A stretch of DNA of 6,063 nt, from assembly GCA_007128075.1 (NCBI GenBank), contig SKYD01000218.1:1-6063 (forward strand), in the 5' to 3' direction. The stretch's first letter is position 1; the number at the start of each line of letters is the position of its first letter. Shown here in pieces: positions 1 to 6,061 of the stretch. Under the pieces are notes generated by a model that did no database searches, was not told where the DNA came from, and saw only the letters and a program-made list of their open reading frames with translations. The DNA comes from Thiorhodovibrio sp. (GTDB lineage Bacteria; Pseudomonadota; Gammaproteobacteria; Chromatiales; Chromatiaceae). Made by a program: the position numbers and the translations under genes.

Positions 1-519
1 GCGACCATTCTCAGTCGCTGTCAACGCATAGTGATTGCAGTTCCCTCAGCGGCTGTTGCTGTTCCTTGGCTGCAAACACGGCTACCCAACACCGCATCTC
101 CCGAGTTGTTGTTGCATCTGGCAGCGGGTGCGCCACTGCGAGCGCTTGAGTTGGCAACAGGCGAACTGCTAACCTTGCGCGAAACACTCTTTGAAGAGCT
201 AAGTGCCTTAACCAAGGCGCGTCTGGATCCGCTAGCCTTGGCTGCCACTTGGCAGCGGCGCGATCTCGGATTAGTATTGAGCGTGTTTGCAGGCTGGCTG
301 GGGGATTTGTTGCGGCTGCAATGCAATCCGCAGGTGGCGTTTTTAAATCATCCCGATAAACGCGGCGTTTTGTTGCCGCTGACCGCAGGACTTGATGCCG
401 CGTCAGTGCATCGTCTATTGCAAGAAGTCTTTAAGGCACAGCGACTCATTACCGCTCCAGTGAATAAAACGCTATTATTAGAGGCACTGCTGATACGCTG
501 GGCGTTGCTTTCGCGTTGA
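1..519 (+). CDS. holB: DNA polymerase III subunit delta-prime, C-terminal part (5' end outside window)
   Basis: Delta-prime is the stator-like subunit of the clamp loader that opens the beta sliding clamp at primed DNA in the cytoplasm. The frame is open from base 1, so the gene begins upstream; 172 codons are visible, about half of the usual 330 or so. The first visible residues read ATILSRCQRI, which includes the Ser-Arg-Cys (SRC) motif (residues 5–7) whose arginine serves as a trans-acting finger in this family. The rest fits the helical C-terminal collar domain and ends in the typical LLLEALLIRWALLSR-like helix. An internal GTG at 31 could be mistaken for a start, but the SRC motif upstream shows it is internal. 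The next gene is pilZ, 10 bases downstream, the same order as in Pseudomonas. Identification rests on the SRC motif, C-terminal pattern and neighbour; confidence is high. Confidence 0.88.
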   Translation, partial: ATILSRCQRIVIAVPSAAVAVPWLQTRLPNTASPELLLHLAAGAPLRALELATGELLTLRETLFEELSALTKARLDPLALAATWQRRDLGLVLSVFAGWLGDLLRLQCNPQVAFLNHPDKRGVLLPLTAGLDAASVHRLLQEVFKAQRLITAPVNKTLLLEALLIRWALLSR

Positions 520-529
520 GTTTTTATTC

Positions 530-895
530 ATGGATAACACGGATCAAGAAAAAAAGCGCAACCGCCAGCGCATCCTAAGCTTTGCAATCAAAGACAAAAA
601 TGCACTCTATGCGGCGTATATGCCTTTTATTAAAAATGGTGGGCTGTTTATTCCCACCAACAAACGCTATCAACTCGGTGATGAACTGTTTTTGTTATTG
701 CAACTGATGCAGGAGAGCGAGCGGATTCCGGTGGCAGGTAAAATCATCTGGATCACCCCGGCTGGCGCTGAGGGCAACCGCGCTGTTGGCGTTGGTATCC
801 AGTTTAGTGATCAAGATAAGGGCATCGCGCGGCGCAAAATTGAGGAATATCTGGCTGGATTGCTCGAATCTGAGCGTTCAACACACACCATGTAA
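530..895 (+). CDS. pilZ: Type IV pilus assembly protein PilZ
   Basis: This 121-residue cytoplasmic protein is the founding PilZ, needed for type IV pilus biogenesis and twitching; in studied relatives it contacts the assembly ATPase PilB and the regulator FimX. The core, residues 15–90, has the family hallmark stretches LYAAYMPFIKNGGLFIPTN, IPVAGKIIWITP and VGVGIQFSD. The D/N-x-S-x-x-G cyclic-di-GMP motif is absent (IKNGG occupies that place), as in other type IV pilus PilZ proteins, so it probably does not bind the nucleotide itself. The N-terminus is rich in basic residues (KKRNRQR, 8–14). The ATG is 10 bases after the holB stop, suggesting co-transcription. No good ribosome site is seen: a GAG in the holB stop region lies 9 bases away, followed by TTTTTATTC. 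The gene ends in tandem stops, TAATAA. Confidence 0.95.
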   Translation: MDNTDQEKKRNRQRILSFAIKDKNALYAAYMPFIKNGGLFIPTNKRYQLGDELFLLLQLMQESERIPVAGKIIWITPAGAEGNRAVGVGIQFSDQDKGIARRKIEEYLAGLLESERSTHTM

Positions 896-933
896 TAACT
901 ATACCCGCTGTGTCGCTCGGCGGTGATTGATTT

Positions 934-939
934 AGGAAG
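934..939 (+). promoter_or_regulatory. Ribosome binding site of the second PilZ gene
   Basis: AGGAAG lies 5 bases before the ATG at 945. It is the clearest Shine-Dalgarno in the left half of the window and fixes the start of the following gene. Confidence 0.7.
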
Positions 940-944
940 CGAAC

Positions 945-1241
945 ATGTTGCAAGAAGATGACCGCCGCCATTTTATGCGGCTATCGGCACAAACTGATGC
1001 CGATATTAAACGAATAGAAACTAACGAAACGCTGCGCGTGCAACTGATTGATATTAGTGCCAGTGGCTGTGCGTTTTTTTGTCCCTGTCATCTCAATCTT
1101 GGCGAACAGATTGATTTTATCGTGATGGGACAGGGGCACAACACCGCTCCGCTGTGTCGGCGTGGTCAAGTCGTCCGGGTGTCATCAAAACCGCAAAGCC
1201 ATCTGGTTGCAGTGACTTTTTTAGACACAGCGTCCGCCTAG
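945..1241 (+). CDS. Small PilZ-domain protein with intact c-di-GMP motif
   Basis: A 98-residue single-domain protein, predicted soluble. Both parts of the canonical cyclic-di-GMP binding signature are visible: R8-x-x-x-R12 within DDRRHFMRL, and D36-x-S38-x-x-G41 within LIDISASGCAF, at the usual spacing of about two dozen residues. The remainder, with LGEQIDFIVMG, RRGQVVRV and LVAVTFLD, follows the six-stranded PilZ barrel pattern. By family knowledge it should be a c-di-GMP receptor that changes conformation on binding and passes the signal to a partner; no output domain is fused, so the partner is unknown. It lies 49 bases after pilZ and may be on the same transcript. In Pseudomonas this place after pilZ is held by a tatD-family gene. 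The start is supported by AGGAAG. Domain assignment is firm; the process controlled is not known. Confidence 0.88.
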   Translation: MLQEDDRRHFMRLSAQTDADIKRIETNETLRVQLIDISASGCAFFCPCHLNLGEQIDFIVMGQGHNTAPLCRRGQVVRVSSKPQSHLVAVTFLDTASA

Positions 1242-1257
1242 CCCCCCGCACACCAAA

Positions 1258-1288
1258 TTGACCAGATCATTTGTGATTCTGTCATAAT
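1258..1288 (+). promoter_or_regulatory. Candidate sigma70 promoter for the tldD operon
   Basis: TTGACC (1258–1263, five of six matches to the -35 consensus) is followed after 19 bases by CATAAT (1283–1288, five of six matches to the -10). The -10 is preceded by TG-n (1280–1282), an extended -10 that can offset a long spacer. Transcription would begin near 1295 and give an untranslated leader of roughly 105 bases before tldD. The spacer is longer than the optimal 17, so this is a candidate only. Confidence 0.42.
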
Positions 1289-1334
1289 TGTTGCTGCCCG
1301 CCGTGACCTCGAACGCGGTCGCCCAAAGACTTCG

Positions 1335-1359
1335 CGCCAGTTGTTTCGACAACTGGGCG
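1335..1359 (+). other. TTCG-loop hairpin in the leader of tldD
   Basis: CCAGTTGT (1337–1344) pairs perfectly with ACAACTGG (1349–1356) around a TTCG tetraloop, a very stable loop in RNA. Two more pairs (1335–1336 with 1358–1359) form past a single bulged G. T-rich sequence follows, but only from about 1366 and broken by other bases, so it is a poor intrinsic terminator of the pilZ transcript. It may instead be a leader structure of the tldD message or a 3' end that stabilises the upstream mRNA. Confidence 0.5.
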
Positions 1360-1400
1360 AGGTGCTTCATCTTATTCTTTAATCAATCTATTTTTATTCT

Positions 1401-2843
1401 ATGAATGATCCGATTGCGATTGCCCGTGAACAAATTCTTGACCCTGCGGGGCTTTCTGAGCGAGAGCTTGACCGTCTGTTAGGAATCCTCAACAGTCCGG
1501 CGATTGATGCTGCCGATCTGTATTTTCAACACAGCCGCATGCAATCCTGGATGCTCGAAGATGGCATTGTCAAAGAGGGGCATTTCAACATCGAAATGGG
1601 TGTTGGGGTGCGCGCCATCAGTGGCGAAAAAACCGGCTTTGCCTATTCCGATGAGCTACATTTTGCCGCGTTGGAACAGGCAGCGCGCACTGCCAGCGCC
1701 ATTGCCCGCGATCAACGCGACGGTCGCACCCGCATTGCCCGCTTAAACGCGCCGCATCAACTCTATCCTCTGCTTGATCCAATCCCCAGCCTAGCCGATG
1801 CAGATAAAATTCAGTTATTGCAACAGGTTGATGCCGTGGCGCGCGCTGCTGATCCCCGAGTTGCCGAGGTCATCGTCAGCCTGGCGGCGGTGCAGGATAT
1901 TATTCTCGTCGTTGGCGATGATGGACGCTTGAGTGCTGATGTGCGCCCGCTGATTCGGCTCAATGTCAATGTGATTGCCCAACACCAAGACCGCCGTGAA
2001 CAAGGCTCGATGGGCGGTGGTGCGCGGCGCGATCTGCATTATTTTCTCGAAGATGAGCGAGCACAAGGCTTTGCCCGCGAGGCAGTGCGCCAGGCGTTGG
2101 TCAATCTGGAGGCGACCGCTGCCCCAGCCGGGCACATGACCGTGGTCTTGGGCAACGGCTGGCCTGGGGTGTTATTACATGAAGCCGTTGGGCATGGACT
2201 CGAAGGCGACTTTAACCGCAAAGGCACCTCGGCATTTTCCGGGCGGCTGGGTGAGCAGGTTGCCGCGCCCGGGGTGACGGTGGTTGATGATGGCACCTTG
2301 CCGCAACGCCGTGGCTCGCTGAACATCGATGACGAGGGCGAGCCAACCCAATGCACCACACTGATCGAGAACGGCGTGCTGGTCGGTTACATGCAGGATC
2401 GGCTCAATGCGCGACTGATGGGCGGTGCCTCCACTGGCAATGGGCGGCGTGAATCCTATGCCCATCTGCCAATGCCACGCATGACCAACACCTACATGCT
2501 CGCAGGCGACCGCGACCCACAAGAGATCATCGCCTCGGTGCCCAAGGGCCTGTATGCGGTCAATTTTGGTGGCGGACAGGTGGACATCACTTCGGGCAAA
2601 TTTACCTTTTCTGCCAGCGAGGCGTATCTGATCGAGAATGGCACCATTGGTCGCCCCGTCAAGGGTGCAACCCTGATCGGCAACGGGCCGGAGGTGTTGC
2701 GCCGTGTCAGCATGATCGGCAACGATTTGGCACTTGACAGCGGGGTGGGCAGTTGCGGCAAAGAAGGTCAGAGCGTACCCGTTGGAGTCGGGCAGCCGAC
2801 CTTGCGCATCGACGGCCTGACCGTTGGCGGCACCGACACTTAA
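1401..2843 (+). CDS. tldD: Metalloprotease TldD, catalytic subunit of TldD/TldE
   Basis: TldD is the zinc-bearing subunit of the cytoplasmic TldD/TldE protease, which in E. coli trims the leader of microcin B17 and degrades the unfolded CcdA antitoxin. At 480 residues it is the normal family length. The metal motif H260-E261-x-x-x-H265 sits in GVLLHEAVGHGLEGDFNRKG, and the expected third ligand is C452 in GVGSCGKEGQSVPVGVGQP. Other family blocks are clear: MGVGVRAISGEKTGFAYSDE (66–85), ESYAHLPMPRMTNTYML, FGGGQVDITSGKF and EAYLIENG. All catalytic residues are present, so it should be active. The ATG agrees with the family N-terminus but has no Shine-Dalgarno; TTTTTATTCT precedes it. It heads a tight cluster with pmbA 12 bases downstream, and a candidate promoter lies about 115 bases upstream. 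The natural substrate cannot be read from the window; no precursor-peptide gene is evident. Confidence 0.97.
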   Translation: MNDPIAIAREQILDPAGLSERELDRLLGILNSPAIDAADLYFQHSRMQSWMLEDGIVKEGHFNIEMGVGVRAISGEKTGFAYSDELHFAALEQAARTASAIARDQRDGRTRIARLNAPHQLYPLLDPIPSLADADKIQLLQQVDAVARAADPRVAEVIVSLAAVQDIILVVGDDGRLSADVRPLIRLNVNVIAQHQDRREQGSMGGGARRDLHYFLEDERAQGFAREAVRQALVNLEATAAPAGHMTVVLGNGWPGVLLHEAVGHGLEGDFNRKGTSAFSGRLGEQVAAPGVTVVDDGTLPQRRGSLNIDDEGEPTQCTTLIENGVLVGYMQDRLNARLMGGASTGNGRRESYAHLPMPRMTNTYMLAGDRDPQEIIASVPKGLYAVNFGGGQVDITSGKFTFSASEAYLIENGTIGRPVKGATLIGNGPEVLRRVSMIGNDLALDSGVGSCGKEGQSVPVGVGQPTLRIDGLTVGGTDT

Positions 2844-2849
2844 TAGGAA
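2844..2849 (+). promoter_or_regulatory. Ribosome binding site of pmbA
   Basis: TAGGAA starts directly after the tldD stop codon and ends 6 bases before the pmbA ATG. It supports independent initiation of pmbA within the tldD transcript and the ATG chosen. Confidence 0.65.
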
Positions 2850-2855
2850 CACACT

Positions 2856-4205
2856 ATGTCACAGCTTCATCAGGACGATCCGCAGCGTTTGCGCACTCAA
2901 CTAGAAGACACCATTGCCGCGCTGCTTGCCGAGGCCAGACTCCAGGGTGCGGATGCTGCTGAGGCCTCAGCCAGCAGCAGCACCGGGCTTGAGGTCGCCG
3001 TGCGCATGGGCGAGGTCGAGACCGTCGAACACACCCGCGATCATGGGCTGGGGATTACCGTTTTCTTTGGGCAACGCAAAGGCTCGGCAAGCACCTCGGA
3101 TTTACGACTTGAGGCGGTGCGCGAAACTGTGCGCCAAGCCTGCACCATCGCCACTCACACCCAAGAAGATCGCTGCGCTGGGCTGGCTGATGCCGCGCTC
3201 ATGGCCAGCGAGCTGCCCGATCTTGATCTCTATCATCCGTGGTCGATCAGCGTCGAACAGGCCACTGAGCTGGCGCTGGCCTGTGAAACAGCGGCACGCG
3301 ATTATGATCCGCGCATCACCAATTCAGAAGGTGCCAATTTCGGAACACATCGTAGCGTGCGGGTCTATGGCAACAGCCATGGCTTTCTGGGTGGCTATCC
3401 CAGCACGCGGCATGGCTTTAGCTGTGCCATCGTCGCCCAAGATGATTCGGGAATGCAGCGCGATTATTGGTGGACAACCGCTCGCAGAGCACAAGACCTT
3501 GCCGCTCCGGCGGCGGTCGGCCAACGGGCAGCTCAACGGACGCTGGCGCGACTCAATTCTCGGCAGCTAGGCACACGAAAAGTTCCAGTGTTATTTTGTG
3601 CCGAGGTCGCAGCAGGGCTTTTACACAATCTCATCAGCGCGATCAGTGGTGGACGACTGTATCGCAAATCGAGTTTTTTACTCGACCATCTAGGGCAAGC
3701 GGTGTTCCCTGATTTTGTGCGCATCCACGAACAGCCTCGGCTACAGCGCGGGCTGGCGAGTTCACCCTTTGATAGTGACGGCGTGGCAACGCAGGCGAAA
3801 GATTTCGTCCGCGAAGGGGTGCTGCAAAGCTATGTGCTCGATCAATATGCCGCCTGTCGCTTGGGGATGACGACCACTGGCAACGCGGGCGGGGTGCGCA
3901 ATCTAGCCGTTGAATTGGGAGCACAGGATCGCGGCGCACTGTTGCGCGAGATGGACACCGGCTTATTGGTCACTGAATTGATGGGACAGGGTGCCAATCT
4001 GGTCACCGGGGACTATTCGCGGGGTGCGGCTGGCTTTTGGGTCGAGCGCGGTGAGATTCAGTATCCAGTAGAAGAGATCACCATTGCTGGCAACCTTAAA
4101 ACCATGTTTGCCAATCTGGTGGCGATTGGCAACGACTACGATTTCCCGGGTGCCACGATCACCGGCTCGTGGTTGATCGAGCAGATGACGGTGGCTGGCG
4201 GCTAA
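2856..4205 (+). CDS. pmbA: TldE/PmbA, non-catalytic partner of TldD
   Basis: PmbA (TldE) pairs with TldD to form the cytoplasmic heterodimeric protease that handles unfolded peptides. The 449 residues match the usual length of about 450. The N-terminal half has the shared TldD/E fold with VAVRMGEVETVEHTRDHGLGITVFFGQ (48–73) and the conserved ITNSEGA (154–160). The C-terminal half has LISAISGGRLYRKSSFLLD (259–277), TTTGNAGGVRNL (339–350) and a terminal block with AGNLKTMFANLVAIGND. Where TldD carries HExxxH, this protein reads LFCAEVAAGLLHNL (246–259), so it lacks a zinc site, as expected for TldE. It follows tldD by 12 bases with a good ribosome site, and the next gene starts 6 bases after its stop, so translation of the three is likely linked. 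The two subunits being adjacent, unlike in E. coli, fits obligate partnership. No truncation or frameshift is seen. Confidence 0.96.
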   Translation: MSQLHQDDPQRLRTQLEDTIAALLAEARLQGADAAEASASSSTGLEVAVRMGEVETVEHTRDHGLGITVFFGQRKGSASTSDLRLEAVRETVRQACTIATHTQEDRCAGLADAALMASELPDLDLYHPWSISVEQATELALACETAARDYDPRITNSEGANFGTHRSVRVYGNSHGFLGGYPSTRHGFSCAIVAQDDSGMQRDYWWTTARRAQDLAAPAAVGQRAAQRTLARLNSRQLGTRKVPVLFCAEVAAGLLHNLISAISGGRLYRKSSFLLDHLGQAVFPDFVRIHEQPRLQRGLASSPFDSDGVATQAKDFVREGVLQSYVLDQYAACRLGMTTTGNAGGVRNLAVELGAQDRGALLREMDTGLLVTELMGQGANLVTGDYSRGAAGFWVERGEIQYPVEEITIAGNLKTMFANLVAIGNDYDFPGATITGSWLIEQMTVAGG

Positions 4206-4211
4206 AACCCA

Positions 4212-5915
4212 ATGTTGACTGACTTTCATTTTCTCGCTCCGTGGTGGCTTGTGGCACTGTTGCCGCTGGCGTGGCTGTGGTGGCAGCTTAAACACGATCC
4301 TGAAGGCGCGGCAGCGTGGCGAACACTGATTGCTCCGCACCTGTTGGCTGTTCTGCTGCGTGCTGGGGGTGCGTCCAATCGCCGCAACCGCCAACTCGCG
4401 CTGGGGTTGCTGGCAACTGGCTGGATCATCACCGTACTCGGATTGGCGAATCCCACTTTTGAGCAACAGCCCGTTCCCACCTTTGCCAGCGCCATGGCGC
4501 GGGTATTGGTACTCGATCTGTCGCAGTCAATGCTGACTGCTGACCTCACCCCCAATCGGCTGGCGCGGGCGCGTTACAAGGTTGCTGACCTATTGGAGCG
4601 CAGTCGTGATGGCCAGGTCGGGCTCGTAGTGTTTGCTGGCGATGCCTTTGTGGTGTCGCCACTCACCACCGATGTCAACACCATCCATGCCATGCTCGAT
4701 GTGTTAACCCCTGATTTAATGCCGCGCCAAGGCAGTCGCGTGGATCGTGGGCTGGATAAGGCGCGGGATCTGTTGGATCAAGCAGGTGCGGAACGCGGGT
4801 TGGTGATCCTGCTCGCCGATGATATCGCCGATGTGCCCCGTGCTCAGGCTGCTGCAACCACGTTGCGTGAAGCAGGGCATCGGCTTAGCGTGATCGGGGT
4901 TGGCACGCCAGCCGGAGGGCAGGTGCCAGGGGTGCGCACCTCCAGCGGCGCGGTACTGTCTAGCGTGGATACCCCAGGATTGCGCACTTTGGCAGCGGCA
5001 GGTGGCGGCAACTATGCCCAGATTGCCACCACCGATGCCGATTTAGATCAGGTGTTGCGCGCCGCGCCACCTGACATCCGCCACACCCAAGTCAGCGATG
5101 CCTTGGCTGATCGCTGGTATGAATTAGGACCGTGGATCGCGCTGTTGCTGCTTCCGATTGCCGCGCTGGCATTTCGTCGGGGCTGGGTGTGGAGCCTGAT
5201 CTTGCTGATGCCGCTGGGCTTAGTGCCGCCGCCGACCTTGGCTGCTGGCTCGACGCTTGACTCGACATTGTGGCAGCGGGCGGATCAACGGGAAGCTGAA
5301 CTACAACAGCGCGGCATTGAACAGTATCGTGCGGGCGACTATGCAGCAGCGGCGGCAAGCTTTGGCAAAGGCCAACGCGCCATAGATCATTACAATCGCG
5401 GCAACGCCTTGGCATACAGTGGCGACTTGCAACAAGCGCTTGCCGCCTATGATCAGGCGCTGGCGCTGGATCCCAAGTTGGAGGAAGCCCGTTATAATCG
5501 GGATCGTGTTGAGCAACTGCTGCGTGAACAGCAACCACCACCGCCCGATGATTCAGAGAATCAACAACCGCCTGATGATTCAGAGAATCAACAACCGCCC
5601 GATGATTCAACAAATCAACAACCGCCCGAGTCCGAGCAAGATCAATCTGAGCAAAATGAAGACAATCAACAGTCGAGTGCGAATGAATTCGATCAACAAC
5701 AGGAGGCGCAACCACAGCAACCGCCCGCAGAGACTGCTGATGATGAATTAGAGTCACCGTTAGCACAAAGCGACGATTGGGAGCAAGAACAGGCTGCTGA
5801 TCAATGGCTGAGACGCATCCCCGATGATCCTGGCGGACTGTTGCGCCGCAAATTTTTACTACAATATCGTCAGCGTGGCACCGATGCCCAGGACACAGCC
5901 GACAATCCGTGGTAG
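4212..5915 (+). CDS. BatB/BatC-like membrane protein: VWA domain fused to TPR
   Basis: A 567-residue inner-membrane protein of the Bat (Bacteroides aerotolerance) family in its gammaproteobacterial BatB–BatC fused form. Membrane segments are seen at about 8–26 (starting HFLAPWWLVALLPLAWLWW), 61–79, 306–321 and 325–344. Between the second and third lies a von Willebrand A domain, with a MIDAS metal site D102-x-S104-x-S106 (LDLSQSM), a threonine at 152/153 (SPLTTD) and aspartate 203 (LLADD). After the fourth come TPR helices (363–437, with YNRGNALAYSGDLQQALAAYDQALALDP), an acidic Gln/Pro-rich linker (441–515) built partly on a tandem repeat, and a conserved end, WLRRIPDDPGGLLRRKF (532–548). By topology, the VWA and TPR parts probably face the periplasm. 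The exact role is unsettled; Bat proteins are linked to stress tolerance and MoxR-type chaperoning. It starts 6 bases after pmbA, without a clear Shine-Dalgarno. Confidence 0.92.
   Translation: MLTDFHFLAPWWLVALLPLAWLWWQLKHDPEGAAAWRTLIAPHLLAVLLRAGGASNRRNRQLALGLLATGWIITVLGLANPTFEQQPVPTFASAMARVLVLDLSQSMLTADLTPNRLARARYKVADLLERSRDGQVGLVVFAGDAFVVSPLTTDVNTIHAMLDVLTPDLMPRQGSRVDRGLDKARDLLDQAGAERGLVILLADDIADVPRAQAAATTLREAGHRLSVIGVGTPAGGQVPGVRTSSGAVLSSVDTPGLRTLAAAGGGNYAQIATTDADLDQVLRAAPPDIRHTQVSDALADRWYELGPWIALLLLPIAALAFRRGWVWSLILLMPLGLVPPPTLAAGSTLDSTLWQRADQREAELQQRGIEQYRAGDYAAAAASFGKGQRAIDHYNRGNALAYSGDLQQALAAYDQALALDPKLEEARYNRDRVEQLLREQQPPPPDDSENQQPPDDSENQQPPDDSTNQQPPESEQDQSEQNEDNQQSSANEFDQQQEAQPQQPPAETADDELESPLAQSDDWEQEQAADQWLRRIPDDPGGLLRRKFLLQYRQRGTDAQDTADNPW
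5541..5629 (+). repeat. 27-base tandem repeat inside the VWA–TPR gene
   Basis: Three copies of a 27-base unit (5541–5567, 5568–5594, 5595–5621) are followed by the first bases of a fourth. Copies one and two differ at one base (a silent CCC/CCT change) and the third differs at three further bases. Each copy encodes PPDDSENQQ or PPDDSTNQQ, so copy-number change keeps the frame and only alters the length of the disordered linker after the TPRs. Confidence 0.9.
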
Positions 5916-5941
5916 GTAGTGTTCTTGATCTGTAGCCAATC

Positions 5942-5992
5942 ATGCTTACCAACTATCAGTTTCTCGCACATGACGGGAAACGGTCAATTTGA
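5942..5992 (+). pseudogene. Possible stump of a second VWA-type gene (MLTNYQFLA…)
   Basis: A 16-codon frame 26 bases after the VWA–TPR stop begins MLTNYQFLA. The VWA–TPR protein begins MLTDFHFLA: six of nine residues are identical and the other three are conservative (D/N, F/Y, H/Q). At DNA level 20 of 27 bases agree, with differences mostly in third positions, as in diverged coding paralogues. After alanine the expected PWW-type membrane segment is missing; the frame reads HDGKRSI and stops. I infer that a following VWA-family gene was cut near 5969 by insertion or deletion. Chance similarity of a nine-residue stretch cannot be excluded, and no Shine-Dalgarno is visible. Confidence 0.38.
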
Positions 5993-6061
5993 GTACGCTA
6001 GCCAAACTATAAAACAACAACTTAGCAGATGGGTCTTTGTCAGAAACCGTACTCAATATGA
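5984..6061. repeat. Imperfect 14-base inverted repeat flanking 50 AT-rich bases
   Basis: TCAATTTGAGTACG (5984–5997) and the reverse complement of 6048–6061 (TCATATTGAGTACG) agree at 12 of 14 positions, the inner nine perfectly (TTGAGTACG/CGTACTCAA). The 50 bases between are visibly richer in A and T than the genes to the left. The arrangement resembles a miniature transposable element or nested ends of an insertion sequence. No target duplication can be seen, because the right flank is only two bases long. Confidence 0.4.

Noticed and set aside
896..944. Possible promoter or hairpin between the two PilZ genes
   Set aside because: Only a four-base CCGC/GCGG pairing and no convincing -35/-10 pair; the genes are more simply co-transcribed.
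1335..1380. Rho-independent terminator after the second PilZ gene
   Set aside because: The hairpin is good, but about ten mixed bases separate it from the T-rich stretch, which is itself interrupted; kept only as a hairpin.
1242..1400. Search for a small peptide substrate gene (RiPP precursor) beside tldD/pmbA
   Set aside because: There is no ATG-started frame with a ribosome site in the gap, and no Cys/Ser/Thr-rich core with a leader; nothing supports a precursor here.
2175..2852. Minus-strand frame of 225 codons opposite tldD
   Set aside because: It overlaps the most conserved part of tldD, including the zinc motif; its openness follows from codon bias of the real gene.
2914..3570. Plus-strand frame of 218 codons within pmbA
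   Set aside because: It is a shifted reading of pmbA, rich in Arg, Pro and Trp, with no ribosome site and no recognisable domain.
3591..3632. Possible degraded metal site in PmbA
   Set aside because: Lack of HExxxH at LFCAEVAAGLLHNL is normal for TldE and not a sign of decay.
5092..5952. Long minus-strand frame (286 codons) opposite the VWA–TPR gene
   Set aside because: It is antisense to a gene with clear domains and gives a Pro/Arg/His/Val-rich product with internal repeats that merely mirror the tandem repeat; no family features.
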